Shown here: positions 14,234-21,305 of the stretch, in pieces
Layout: each line of letters opens with the position of its first letter
How positions within the stretch are numbered: position 1 is the stretch's first letter
Assembly: GCA_025924435.1 (NCBI GenBank)
Contig: JAICIL010000034.1
Span: 1 to 21,305 of the forward strand
Reading direction: 5' to 3'
Source: Chloroflexia bacterium
Lineage (GTDB): Bacteria; Chloroflexota; Chloroflexia; Thermomicrobiales; JALYUS01
Length of the DNA: 21,305 nucleotides
Position numbers and translations under genes: made by a program
Notes under the pieces: generated by a model
What the model was told of the DNA's origin: nothing
The model's database searches: none
The model's input: only the letters and a program-made list of their open reading frames with translations

Positions 14234-14626
14234 ATGGGAAAGACGTTCCGGCAGATGGTGGCGGACGCGCGCGGTGCGGTCGGCGTCGTCAGCCCGCAGG
14301 ACGCGAAGAACGAGATTGACAAGGGCGGCGCGACCGTCATTGATGTGCGCGAGCCGGATGAGGTCGCGGACGGCGGCACCGTCCCAGGCGCGCGGAACAT
14401 CCCGCGCGGCGTGCTGGAGATCAAGGCGGACACCGAACTGCCGATGCGCGACCCGTCGCTCGAAGACCGCGATCAGAAGATGCTCATCGTCTGCGGCGCG
14501 GGCGGGCAGGCGGCGCTCGCCGCGAAATCCCTCAAAGACATGGGCTTCAAGGATGTCTCGATCATTGATGGCGGCATGAAGGGCTGGAAGGACGCCGGCT
14601 ACGAGACCGCCCCGCCGAAGCAGTAG
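14234..14626 (+). CDS. Single-domain rhodanese-like protein
   Basis: A 130-residue cytosolic single rhodanese domain, a persulfide carrier or sulfurtransferase. ATVIDVREPDEVADGGTVPGARNIPRGVLE is the CH2A-like first half; LIVCGAGGQAALAAKSLKDMGF holds the active cysteine (C87), and DGGMKGWKDAGY closes the fold. The loop reads CGAGGQA, so the arginine usual at the sixth loop position is Gln, which may alter substrate preference. ATG 14234 has AAAGGAG upstream and is preferred over the in-frame 14207. An insertion between the halves (EIKADTELPMRDPSLEDRDQK) is a common variant. The gene is divergent from moxR and convergent with the thiolase gene. Confidence 0.93.
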   Translation: MGKTFRQMVADARGAVGVVSPQDAKNEIDKGGATVIDVREPDEVADGGTVPGARNIPRGVLEIKADTELPMRDPSLEDRDQKMLIVCGAGGQAALAAKSLKDMGFKDVSIIDGGMKGWKDAGYETAPPKQ

Positions 14627-14635
14627 GCGAGGAGG

Positions 14636-14778
14636 GGAACCTCATCCCCGGCCCCTCTCCCTCGCGATGGCGAGGGGTGCCTCGCCCATTGTGCCGTGGC
14701 CTTCCTCGAACGTTCGGATCTCTCGGCGGTCGCTCCCCCTCTCCGCGCGACGGAGAGGGGGTAGGGGGGTGAGGTTTC
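14636..14778. repeat. Inverted-repeat (MITE-like) element B between convergent genes
   Basis: The left arm begins GGAACCTCATCCCCGG (14636-) and the right arm ends GGGGGGTGAGGTTTC (to 14778). The arms are inverted copies, each with an inner TCTCC..GGAGA palindrome. The left arm, read in reverse complement, matches 20333-20380 at 42 of 48 positions by my count. The right end overlaps the thiolase stop codon and the left end lies 9 bases after the rhodanese stop. It could act as a two-way terminator. Confidence 0.82.
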
Positions 14779-15961
14779 AGTTCAACACCTCGAAGATGCC
14801 CGCCGCGCCCATGCCGCCGCCGACGCACATCGTCACCATGCCGTAGCGACCGCCGCGCCGCCGGAGTTCGTTGATGAGCGTCACGGTCAGTTTCGCGCCC
14901 GTCGCGCCCATCGGGTGGCCGAGGGCGATCGCGCCGCCGTTGACGTTCACCTTCTCGATGTCCATGCCGAGTTCTTTGATGACGGCGAGAGATTGCGAGG
15001 CGAACGCCTCGTTCAGTTCGATCAGGTCCATATCCTCCAGATTCAGCCCGGCCAGTTTCAGCGCCTTCGGCACGGCGACGAGCGGCCCGATGCCCATGAT
15101 GTCCGGCCGCACGCCGCCGACCGCGAAGGCGACGAACCGCGCCAGCGGCGTCAGGCCGTGCCGCTCCGCCGCCTCGCGCTCCATCAGCAGGACGGCGGCG
15201 GCCCCGTCGCTCGTCTGCGAGGAGTTGCCCGCCGTGATCGTCCCGCGCGCGGCGAAGACGGGCCGCAGTTTAGCGAGCGCCTCCATTGAAGTGTCGCGGC
15301 GCGGGCCTTCGTCGGTCGCGAAGATTGTCTCCGACTGGCGTGTCGCGCCGTCGTCGTCCACCCAGGTATTCTCGACGTGGAGCGGGACGATCTCGTCCTT
15401 GAATTTTCCTTCGGCAATCGCCGCTGTCGCCCGCTGATGCGAGCGGAGGGCGAAGGTGTCCTGCTCCTCGCGGCTGATGCTGAATTCGCGCGCGACATTC
15501 TCGCCCGTCAATCCCATGCTGAGATAGACATCGGGGCACTCGGCGGCGAGCGTCGGGTTCGGACTGCTGCGCATCGTCGCCGCCGATATAAGGCTCATGC
15601 TCTCGGTGCCGCCCGCGAGGATGCAGATACCGAAACCCGCCATGATCCGTTCGGCGGATTGCGCGATCGTTTGCAGGCCGGAGGAGCAGAAGCGATTGAC
15701 GGTCTGCGCCGCGACGCTGTCCGGCAGCCCGGCGCGCAACGAGGCGATCCGCGCGACATTCATCCCCTGCTCGCCCTCCGGGATCGCGCAGCCGATGGCG
15801 ACATCCTCGACTTCCGCCGGATCCACGCCTTTCGCTCGCTGCATCACATCGGCGAGTACCGCCGCCGCCATATCGTCCGGGCGCGTCGTGCGGAGCGTCC
15901 CCCGCGGCGCTTTGCCCACCGCCGTCCGCGCGCCCGCAACGATTACCGCTTCTTTGACCAT
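14777..15961 (-). CDS. fadA: Acetyl-CoA acyltransferase (thiolase)
   Basis: A 394-residue thiolase that cleaves 3-oxoacyl-CoA with CoA, the last step of beta-oxidation. The nucleophile is C92 in [17 protein letters not shown]. The catalytic H349 is in [16 protein letters not shown] and C379 in [23 protein letters not shown] and [12 protein letters not shown] are also present. The length is typical. ATG 15961 has AAAGGGTGGG upstream. It follows the dehydrogenase/hydratase fusion by 76 bases that hold a heptamer hairpin, and this two-gene order matches fadN-fadA of Bacillus. A biosynthetic acetoacetyl-CoA thiolase cannot be fully excluded, but the operon argues for degradation. Confidence 0.93.
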   Translation of the reverse strand: MVKEAVIVAGARTAVGKAPRGTLRTTRPDDMAAAVLADVMQRAKGVDPAEVEDVAIGCAIPEGEQGMNVARIASLRAGLPDSVAAQTVNRFCSSGLQTIAQSAERIMAGFGICILAGGTESMSLISAATMRSSPNPTLAAECPDVYLSMGLTGENVAREFSISREEQDTFALRSHQRATAAIAEGKFKDEIVPLHVENTWVDDDGATRQSETIFATDEGPRRDTSMEALAKLRPVFAARGTITAGNSSQTSDGAAAVLLMEREAAERHGLTPLARFVAFAVGGVRPDIMGIGPLVAVPKALKLAGLNLEDMDLIELNEAFASQSLAVIKELGMDIEKVNVNGGAIALGHPMGATGAKLTVTLINELRRRGGRYGMVTMCVGGGMGAAGIFEVLN

Positions 15962-15981
15962 GATGTACCCACCCTTTTGCG

Positions 15982-16040
15982 AGTTCGGAGTTCGGAGTTC
16001 GATGTTCGATGCCTTACTCCGAACATCGAACTCCGAACTA
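15982..16040. repeat. AGTTCGG heptamer hairpin between fadN and fadA
   Basis: Left units are AGTTCGG AGTTCGG AGTTCGA TGTTCGA (15982-16009); right units are CTCCGAA CATCGAA CTCCGAA (16017-16037). The two sides form a 20-bp perfect stem (15989-16008 with 16020-16039) around an 11-base loop. The fadN stop codon (16038-16040) overlaps the outer end of the right arm, so the hairpin starts at the stop in the transcript. Confidence 0.88.
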
Positions 16041-18461
16041 ATTCCGTAGCGGCTTCCCCGTCTCCAAAAAGTGCGTGATCCGCTCCTGCGTCTTGTGATT
16101 CTTCAGGAGGCGCAGGAACGCCTCGCGTTCGAGGCGCAGGAAGTATTCCTCGCCCACCCACTGCGGCGCGCTGAGATTGCCTCCGCAGACGACCGTCGCG
16201 ATCTCGCGCAAGACGGTCGCGTCATGCACCGAGATGAAGCCACCCGCGCGGTATTGGTGGACGCCGACGAGGAGCGCGGCGAGCGCGCCCTGCCCCGCCG
16301 CGTAGCAGTGCTTGCCGGGCAGCGGCGGCTGATAGCCCGCGTCCGCGAGGTCGAGCGCCATCCGCTTCGCCTCCGCCAGCAGGCGATCCCGCCCGAGGAC
16401 GATGCGGTCGGTCTCGCGCAGGAAGCCGAGTTCGCGCGCCTCGATGGCGCTCGTGCTCACCTTCGCCTGGCCGATCGTTTCGACGATGCGCCGGAGCGCG
16501 GGGAGCGGATCGGTGCCCGCCACGTTCATCGCGGGCGAGACGATGCGGCGCACGAGTTCCTTGCAGCCGCCGCCTGCGGGGATCAGCCCGAGCCCCGCCT
16601 CGGCGAAGCCCATGTACGTCTCGCCCTCCGCGCAGATGCCCGCGCTGGCGAGGGCGAGTTCCGCTCCGAGGCCGAGCGTGTTCCCGAACGGGGCCGCGAC
16701 AACGGGTTTCGAGGAATATCGCAACCTTTGCAGCAGATGGTGCCCCGCTTCGAGCAGCCCCGCGAGTGCCCCCGGATTCTCCCGCGCGATCCCGCCGATC
16801 TCGCGCACGTCCACACCGGCGGAGAAGTATTCGCCCTGATTGCCGATCACCATCGCCCGCCACGCATCATCGTCCGCGAGCAGCGTCAGCGCGCGGTCGA
16901 GCAGCCGCATCGCCTCCTGGCCGACGGCGTTCGCCTTCGTGTGCATCTCGAAGCAGAGGACGCCGTCGCCGAGGTCAATCAGGCTCGCGCCCTTCGATCC
17001 CTCGATCTCCTTCCCGGCGGCTTTGAGCGCCGCGAGGTCAATGGCGTGCGGGTCGCGCGGGGTCGGTTCGTACCGCTTCGTGATCGGGCTGTACGCCTCG
17101 GTTTGGCCGTCCGCATGCCGGTAGAATGTCGGGTGGCCGCTCGCCAGCATTTCCGTTATCCACGGGGCGACGGCGATGCCGTGCCGCTCCATCCGCGCGA
17201 CGGTCTCCGGCACGCCGAGCAGGTCCCACGTCTCGAACGGGCCGCGTTCCTGCGCGAAGCCCCAACGCATCGCGTCGTCAATGCCGGTGATCGTGTCGCT
17301 AATTTCCGGCACGCGCCGCGCGGCGTAGGCGAGCGTCGGGACAATCGTCGCCTCGATCAGTTGCGCGTGGCGGTCGCCGGTGTCCGCGCGTTCCATGATG
17401 GAGCGCAGCCGCGCGCCGAGGTCGCGGATCGCGCCCGCCTCCTTGACGAGCGGGATGTTCGGCTCCCGCGGCGGGTGGTAGTCGAGCGTGTCGAGGGCGA
17501 TGACGTGGAATTCGCGTTTGCCGCCGGGGCCGTCCACGCGTTTGTAGAAGCCCGCGCCGCTCTTGTTGCCGCGCAAACCCGCGCCGACCATCCGCTTAAG
17601 CGGCTCCGGCACGCGGTATTCCTCGCGCGACTCGTCGTCCGGCACGAGGTCGTAGAGGTTCTCCGCGACATCTACCATGATGTCCACGCCCGCGAGGTCG
17701 GCGAGGCGGAAGGAAGCCGTCCTCGGCCTGCCGATCAGCGGCCCGGTGAGCGCGTCCACCTCCTCGATCGAGAAGCCGTGGTCGAGCGCGTAGCGCATCC
17801 CGGTCATGCCGCTGTACGTGCCGATGCGGTTGGCGATGAAGTTCGGCGTGTCTTTGCACAGCACGGTTCCCTTGCCGAGCGTCCGTTCCGCGAACCGCCG
17901 CATCGTTTCGATGATGGCCGGATTGGTGTCCGCCGTCGGGATGATTTCCAGCAGTTTCATGTAGCGCGGCGGGTTGAAGAAGTGCGTGCCGAGGAAATGG
18001 CGGCGGAACTCCTCGGAGCGCCCCGCCGCGATCTGGTGCAGGGGGATGCCCGACGTGTTCGAGGTGACGATGCTCCCCGGCCTGCGCGTCTCCTCGATGC
18101 GCGCCATGAGGGCCTGCTTCGGGGCCAGTTGCTCGATCACCGCCTCGATGATCCAGTCCGCCTCGCCGACTTTGGCGAAATCGTCGGTGAAGTTGCCGAG
18201 CGCGATCCGCTCCGCGACGGCGGCGCTGTAGAGGGATGCCGGGCGCGACTTCGCCATCCGCTCGAACCCGGCGCGGACGATGCGGTTCCGCACCGCCCGG
18301 CTTTCCAGCGCCAGCCCCTTTTTCTCTTCGTCCGGCGTGAGCGCATCCGGCGCGATGTCCAGGAGCGTGACGCGCAGCCCGGCATTCGCGCAGTGCCCGG
18401 CAATCGCCGCCCCCATCGTCCCCGCCCCCAAGACGGCGACCCGTCGAATCGTCTCACGCAT
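16038..18461 (-). CDS. fadN: 3-Hydroxyacyl-CoA dehydrogenase / enoyl-CoA hydratase fusion
   Basis: An 807-residue bifunctional beta-oxidation enzyme. The N-terminal part is the NAD-dependent dehydrogenase: GAGTMG dinucleotide loop (12-17), SNTSGIP (134-140), catalytic H160 in [18 protein letters not shown], then the 3HCDH C-terminal domains. The C-terminal part (about 490-700) is a crotonase: [10 protein letters not shown] (oxyanion hole), [16 protein letters not shown] and [17 protein letters not shown] with both glutamates kept. This dehydrogenase-first order is that of Bacillus FadN, the reverse of E. coli FadB. ATG 18461 has TTTGGAGG upstream. It lies between the acyl-CoA ligase and thiolase genes, all on the minus strand. 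The stop is embedded in a heptamer repeat. Confidence 0.95.
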   Translation of the reverse strand: MRETIRRVAVLGAGTMGAAIAGHCANAGLRVTLLDIAPDALTPDEEKKGLALESRAVRNRIVRAGFERMAKSRPASLYSAAVAERIALGNFTDDFAKVGEADWIIEAVIEQLAPKQALMARIEETRRPGSIVTSNTSGIPLHQIAAGRSEEFRRHFLGTHFFNPPRYMKLLEIIPTADTNPAIIETMRRFAERTLGKGTVLCKDTPNFIANRIGTYSGMTGMRYALDHGFSIEEVDALTGPLIGRPRTASFRLADLAGVDIMVDVAENLYDLVPDDESREEYRVPEPLKRMVGAGLRGNKSGAGFYKRVDGPGGKREFHVIALDTLDYHPPREPNIPLVKEAGAIRDLGARLRSIMERADTGDRHAQLIEATIVPTLAYAARRVPEISDTITGIDDAMRWGFAQERGPFETWDLLGVPETVARMERHGIAVAPWITEMLASGHPTFYRHADGQTEAYSPITKRYEPTPRDPHAIDLAALKAAGKEIEGSKGASLIDLGDGVLCFEMHTKANAVGQEAMRLLDRALTLLADDDAWRAMVIGNQGEYFSAGVDVREIGGIARENPGALAGLLEAGHHLLQRLRYSSKPVVAAPFGNTLGLGAELALASAGICAEGETYMGFAEAGLGLIPAGGGCKELVRRIVSPAMNVAGTDPLPALRRIVETIGQAKVSTSAIEARELGFLRETDRIVLGRDRLLAEAKRMALDLADAGYQPPLPGKHCYAAGQGALAALLVGVHQYRAGGFISVHDATVLREIATVVCGGNLSAPQWVGEEYFLRLEREAFLRLLKNHKTQERITHFLETGKPLRN

Positions 18462-18497
18462 GCATCCTCCAAAGGTCGGCTAATCGAAACCGGGTAT

Positions 18498-18632
18498 GAA
18501 CCGCGGAGACGCAGAGAACGCAGAGGAAATAAGGAAATCCACAGAGAAAACAAGAAAGGAGTTCCGCGAACGCAGCATAATTTCTCTCATCTCTTCTCAT
18601 CCCACTCTGCGTCCTCTGCGTCTCTGCGGTTC
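18498..18632. repeat. GACGCAGAG-type inverted repeat between acyl-CoA ligase and fadN
   Basis: Arms 18498-18525 (GAACCGCGGAGACGCAGAG and on) and 18605-18632 are inverted copies with 26 of 28 positions matching. The purine-rich centre contains AACAAGAAAGGAG. I recall similar CGCAGAGACGCAGAG repeats from many bacterial genomes but could not check this. The right arm overlaps the stop codon of the ligase gene (18631-18633). Confidence 0.85.
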
Positions 18633-20202
18633 AATTGGTTTCTCCCGTGGCCGCGACGGTCGAGAGGGCGCGGGCATCGTCGCGCAGGACGCGGCGGAGG
18701 ATTTTGCCGGTCGGCAGTTTCGGCAGTTCGGGGCGGAACTCGATGTGCCGGGGCGCTTTGAAGGTGGCGAGATGGTCGCGGCAGTAGGCGATCAAATCGT
18801 CCGCCGTGGCGGTCTGGCCGCTTTTCAGCGCGACGAAGGCCATCGGGCGCTCGCCGGCGTACGCATCGGGCATCGCGACGACGGCGGCCTCCTGCACCGC
18901 CGGGTGGCGATAGAGCACTTCCTCGACCTCGCGCGGCCAGACTTTGAGGCCGCCCGCGTTAATCATGTCCTTCTTGCGATCCACGATCGTGTAGTAGCCG
19001 TCTGCGTCCACGGTCGCGATGTCGCCGGTGTGGAACCAGCCGCCGCGCAGCGCCTCCGCCGTCGCTTCCGGCATCCGCCAGTAGCCGGAGAAGATATTCT
19101 CGCCGCGCAGGAGGACTTCGCCCTCCGCGCCGGGCGGCACGTCGTTGTCGTCATCGTCCACGAGCCGTGCCTCGACGCCGGGGATTACCGGGCCGATGGT
19201 GCCGGGTTTACTGACGAGACCGGCGCCATTGCTATGCGAAACCGGAGCCGCCTCGGTGAGACCGTATCCCTCGACAATCTCCACGCCGGTTTTGTCGCGG
19301 AAGATTTCCAGCACCTGCACGGGCAAGGCCGCCGCGCCGGAGAAGGCGAACCGCACGCTGGAGAGGTCGAACGACGCGAGATCGGGATGATTGACCCAGG
19401 CGACGAACATCGGCGGCGCACCGTAGAGAGCGGTGCAGCGATGCTTCTGCATCTGTTCGAGCACCTGCATCGCCTCGAAACGCGGGAGCAGCACCATCGT
19501 CGCGCCGACACGGAGCATCGCCGTCATGCAGACGTTCATGCCGTAAATATGGAAGAGCGGCAGAACGACAAGTGCCCGATCGTCTTCCTGCGCCGTGCAG
19601 CGCGGCAGGCGGTCGCATTGCTCGCAGTTCGCGAGGAAATTGCGGTGCGTCAGCATCGCGCCCTTCGCGCGCCCGGTCGTGCCGGAGGTGTAGCAGATTG
19701 TGGCAAGATCATTCGGGGAAATCTCCACCGGCGCGCGTTCCGGCGCGGAGCCGTCTGTCAGCGCGCTCCATGGCGTTGTGCCGTCGGGAGCATTGCTTGT
19801 GCCGACGAAGAAGACCTGTGCGACCGAGGGAACATTTGACAGGGCTTCCGCAGCACCGGGGTAAAAGCCCTCGTAGACAACGAGCACCGTCGCCTCGCTG
19901 TCGTTGAGAACATAGGCGATCTCCTCCGCCTTGTAGAGCACATTGATCGGCACGACTACGCCGCCGACGCGCTGGATGGCGTAGTAGGCGATGACAAACT
20001 GTGGCAGATTGGGGAGCAGGATGCCTATCCGGTCGCCGTGCCCGATCCCGCGCGCCGCCAGGCCGTTCGCGGCCCGCTCAATCGCCACGTCGAGGGCGGC
20101 ATAACTGATCTCGTTGTCCTGAAAGATGATCGCTGGCCTTGATCCGTCGCGTCGGGCGATGTCGCGCGCCACTTCCGCGAGCGTCGCTGGATGGGCAGGC
20201 AT
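18631..20202 (-). CDS. fadD: Long-chain fatty-acid--CoA ligase (AMP-forming)
   Basis: A 523-residue member of the ANL adenylate-forming superfamily that activates a fatty acid to acyl-CoA with ATP. Motifs: P-loop YTSGTTGRAKG (171-181), ALYGAPPMF, YGLTEAAPV (A5), WFHTGDIA (A7), VDRKKDMINAGGLKVWPREVEEVL (A8) and the catalytic lysine in LPTGKILRRVLR (A10). ATG 20202 is chosen over the longer frame (to 20298) because AGGAGG lies seven bases upstream and the product then begins like the family. It is first of three minus-strand genes that cover activation, hydration/dehydrogenation and thiolysis. The chain length of the substrate is not readable from the sequence; a broad or medium-chain acid is possible. 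Confidence 0.92.
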   Translation of the reverse strand: MPAHPATLAEVARDIARRDGSRPAIIFQDNEISYAALDVAIERAANGLAARGIGHGDRIGILLPNLPQFVIAYYAIQRVGGVVVPINVLYKAEEIAYVLNDSEATVLVVYEGFYPGAAEALSNVPSVAQVFFVGTSNAPDGTTPWSALTDGSAPERAPVEISPNDLATICYTSGTTGRAKGAMLTHRNFLANCEQCDRLPRCTAQEDDRALVVLPLFHIYGMNVCMTAMLRVGATMVLLPRFEAMQVLEQMQKHRCTALYGAPPMFVAWVNHPDLASFDLSSVRFAFSGAAALPVQVLEIFRDKTGVEIVEGYGLTEAAPVSHSNGAGLVSKPGTIGPVIPGVEARLVDDDDNDVPPGAEGEVLLRGENIFSGYWRMPEATAEALRGGWFHTGDIATVDADGYYTIVDRKKDMINAGGLKVWPREVEEVLYRHPAVQEAAVVAMPDAYAGERPMAFVALKSGQTATADDLIAYCRDHLATFKAPRHIEFRPELPKLPTGKILRRVLRDDARALSTVAATGETN

Positions 20203-20268
20203 TCGGCATCCTCCTACCGCTGGTTTCCGGGCACAACTGCATGGTTTCCGCATCATCGTATCACAAAT

Positions 20269-20380
20269 GGGAACCCTCAAACCCCCGGCCTCCTCCATCG
20301 CGATGTCCGGGGGATGCCACGGTACTCAAGATGAGGCACCCCTCTCCATCACAATGGAAAGGGGCCGGGGGTGAGGTTCC
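20269..20380. repeat. Inverted-repeat (MITE-like) element C
   Basis: The left arm GGGAACCCTCAAACCCCCGGCC (first part at 20269-20290) and the right arm ending GGCCGGGGGTGAGGTTCC (20363-20380) are inverted copies, each with an inner CCATCG/CGATG-like palindrome. The right arm (20333-20380) matches the reverse complement of 14636-14683 at 42 of 48 positions by my count. It lies between the rpsD terminator and the acyl-CoA ligase start, upstream of both the ligase Shine-Dalgarno and its probable promoter region. Confidence 0.82.
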
Positions 20381-20393
20381 TTCCGGCCGCAAC

Positions 20394-20418
20394 AAAAAGG
20401 AGAGGCGGTCGCCTCTCC
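20394..20418 (-). terminator. Intrinsic terminator of rpsD
   Basis: On the minus strand, GGAGAGGC and GCCTCTCC form an 8-bp perfect stem around the tetraloop GACC, followed directly by TTTTTG. It starts 25 bases after the rpsD stop. This is the clearest Rho-independent terminator in the window. Confidence 0.88.
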
Positions 20419-20442
20419 CTGTCGGCTACCGTCGTGCGGGGA

Positions 20443-21066
20443 TCAGACGCGACGGGAGTAGAACTCGACGATCAGCCGCTCGTCCACCTGGATCGGGATG
20501 TCGCCGCGCTCCGGCAGCGTCACGAGGCGGCCGGACATCGCGTTGCGGTCGAACGTCATGTAGGTCGGGACGCTCGCATGCTGATCGAGCGCGTCGAGCA
20601 CGACGGGGTTCTCGCGCATCTTCGGGGCGAGGGTGATCGTGTCGCCCGGCTGGACGCGGTACGACGGGATGTTGACCTTCTTGCCGTTCACCTGAACGTG
20701 CCCGTGGTTGACGAACTGGCGCGCGCCCCAGATCGTCGTGGAGAAGCCGAGGCGATGAACCATATTATCCAACCGGCATTCGAGCAATTGCACGAGGATC
20801 GTGCCACTGTTGCCGGGGAGCGAGACCGCCTCTTTCATGTAGTTTATCATCTGCTTTTCGAGCACGTTGTACAGGTAGCGCAGTTTCTGCTTCTCAATCA
20901 GCCGCTTCGCGTACTCGGACTGCTTCGGGCGGCGGCGATTGCCCTGCGGCGAGGTGCCCGGCGGGTTCGGGTGCCGCTTGAGAATCTTGACGTATTTCGG
21001 CGAGTTCGTCATCGCCATGCCGAAGCGGCGCATCTCCTTCGCCTTCGGGCCGGTATAGTTTGCCAT
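20443..21066 (-). CDS. rpsD: Small ribosomal subunit protein uS4
   Basis: A 207-residue 30S primary assembly protein that binds 16S rRNA. The S4 RNA-binding domain is at about 97-160 (CRLDNMVHRLGFSTTIWGARQFVNHGHVQVNGKKVNIPSYRV), and the C-terminus ends VDERLIVEFYSRRV. The N-terminus (MANYTGPKAKEMRRFG) lacks the paired cysteines of the zinc-binding form, so this is the C-minus type. ATG 21066 follows AGGGAG in the leader. Unlike the common rpsM-rpsK-rpsD-rpoA arrangement, it stands alone with its own promoter (21131-21160) and terminator (20394-20418). Confidence 0.97.
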   Translation of the reverse strand: MANYTGPKAKEMRRFGMAMTNSPKYVKILKRHPNPPGTSPQGNRRRPKQSEYAKRLIEKQKLRYLYNVLEKQMINYMKEAVSLPGNSGTILVQLLECRLDNMVHRLGFSTTIWGARQFVNHGHVQVNGKKVNIPSYRVQPGDTITLAPKMRENPVVLDALDQHASVPTYMTFDRNAMSGRLVTLPERGDIPIQVDERLIVEFYSRRV

Positions 21067-21130
21067 CTGCGGGTCTTCTCCCTATGTTCGTAGACACCAT
21101 CAAACGCCGCAGCCGCGCGGACAGACGTGT

Positions 21131-21160
21131 AGTGTACCCAAGATGGGGCGCTGCCGTCAA
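21131..21160 (-). promoter_or_regulatory. Sigma70-type promoter for rpsD
   Basis: On the minus strand, TTGACG (21160-21155, 5 of 6) and TACACT (21136-21131, 4 of 6) are 18 bases apart. Transcription would begin near 21124, giving a leader of about 58 bases that starts GC-rich (CCGCGCGGCTGCGGCG) and ends with the Shine-Dalgarno region. Confidence 0.65.
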
Positions 21161-21170
21161 GGCCAAAAAA

Positions 21171-21228
21171 AGTCGTGAGTCGCGAGTAACGAGGGATGCA
21201 GTGTCCTCTTTATTACTCGTTACTCGGG
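21171..21228. repeat. AGTCGTG/AGTAACG heptamer inverted repeat upstream of rpsD
   Basis: The left units are AGTCGTG AGTCGCG AGTAACG (21171-21191); the right units are ACTCGTT ACTCGGG (21215-21228). CGAGTAACGAG (21183-21193) pairs perfectly with CTCGTTACTCG (21216-21226), an 11-bp stem with a 22-base loop. On the minus strand a run of seven T (21170-21164) follows the stem after 12 bases, so it may end transcription of the gene at 21236-21305. Confidence 0.75.
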
Positions 21229-21235
21229 TCAAGTG

Positions 21236-21305
21236 CTAGTTGGGGAAGGCGAGCGCTTTGACCTGCAACGCATCAATCTTCCCCAGCGATCGGTTGATGT
21301 ACAGA
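21236..21305 (-). CDS. C-terminal end of an unrecognised gene (runs in from beyond the window)
   Basis: The minus-strand frame ending at TAG 21238-21236 is open to the window edge and reads LYINRSLGKIDALQVKALAFPN. The other two minus-strand frames contain stops or fit poorly, and the stop is followed within 8 bases by a heptamer inverted repeat, as for other genes here. 22 residues are too few to name a family. Confidence 0.5.
   Translation of the reverse strand, partial: LYINRSLGKIDALQVKALAFPN

Noticed and set aside
16071..18761. A long plus-strand open frame opposite fadN
   Set aside because: Antisense to a clear 807-residue enzyme, Arg- and Asp-rich, with no motifs.

Overview
The window comes from a high-GC bacterium with dense genes, short gaps and frequent GTG or TTG starts. 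Several traits together suggest a Chloroflexota-type organism (Thermomicrobia or relatives) rather than a proteobacterium: a split glycine decarboxylase beta subunit, two F420-type oxidoreductases, a MoxR/DUF58/DUF4129 cluster, a FadN-order beta-oxidation fusion, and many intergenic inverted repeats. This is an inference from gene content; no marker here was tested by phylogeny.

Layout. 1-291 (-): start of a rhodanese-like lipoprotein that runs off the window. 476-2992 (+): gcvPB and a luciferase-like (LLM) oxidoreductase. 3107-4352 (+): ribosomal protein genes rplU, rpmA and rpmE behind a clear sigma70-type promoter. 4504-6723 (+): amylo-alpha-1,6-glucosidase. This converges on a four-gene minus-strand run read from 9874 to 6841: PPOX/F420 protein, orphan HicB-like protein, hemW, and a GT4 glycosyltransferase whose start overlaps the hemW stop. 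13979-10028 (-): MoxR ATPase, DUF58 protein and a multi-TM DUF4129 protein, a membrane/envelope-type module. 14234-14626 (+): a small rhodanese, divergent from moxR. 20202-14777 (-): acyl-CoA ligase, 3-hydroxyacyl-CoA dehydrogenase/enoyl-CoA hydratase fusion and thiolase, a fatty-acid beta-oxidation set without an acyl-CoA dehydrogenase. 21066-20443 (-): stand-alone rpsD with its own promoter and terminator. 21305-21236 (-): the last codons of another gene.

The most striking signal is in the gaps. Most gaps of about 60 bp or more hold an inverted-repeat element, and at least four unrelated kinds are present: (i) GGAACCTCA/CCCC-ended elements of about 110-150 bp (204-356, 14636-14778, 20269-20380, single arm 12958-13024); (ii) inverted arrays of 7-bp units that nearly all read AGTNNNN, with a different heptamer at each locus (3539-3607, 11717-11737, 14026-14166, 15982-16040, 21171-21228); (iii) a 23-bp perfect hairpin (11594-11648); (iv) purine-rich inverted repeats (6728-6834, 18498-18632). 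Many begin exactly at, or overlap, a stop codon, and the heptamer arrays between moxR and the rhodanese gene fill the -35 regions of two divergent extended -10 promoters. No tRNA, rRNA, CRISPR array, transposase or phage gene was seen.
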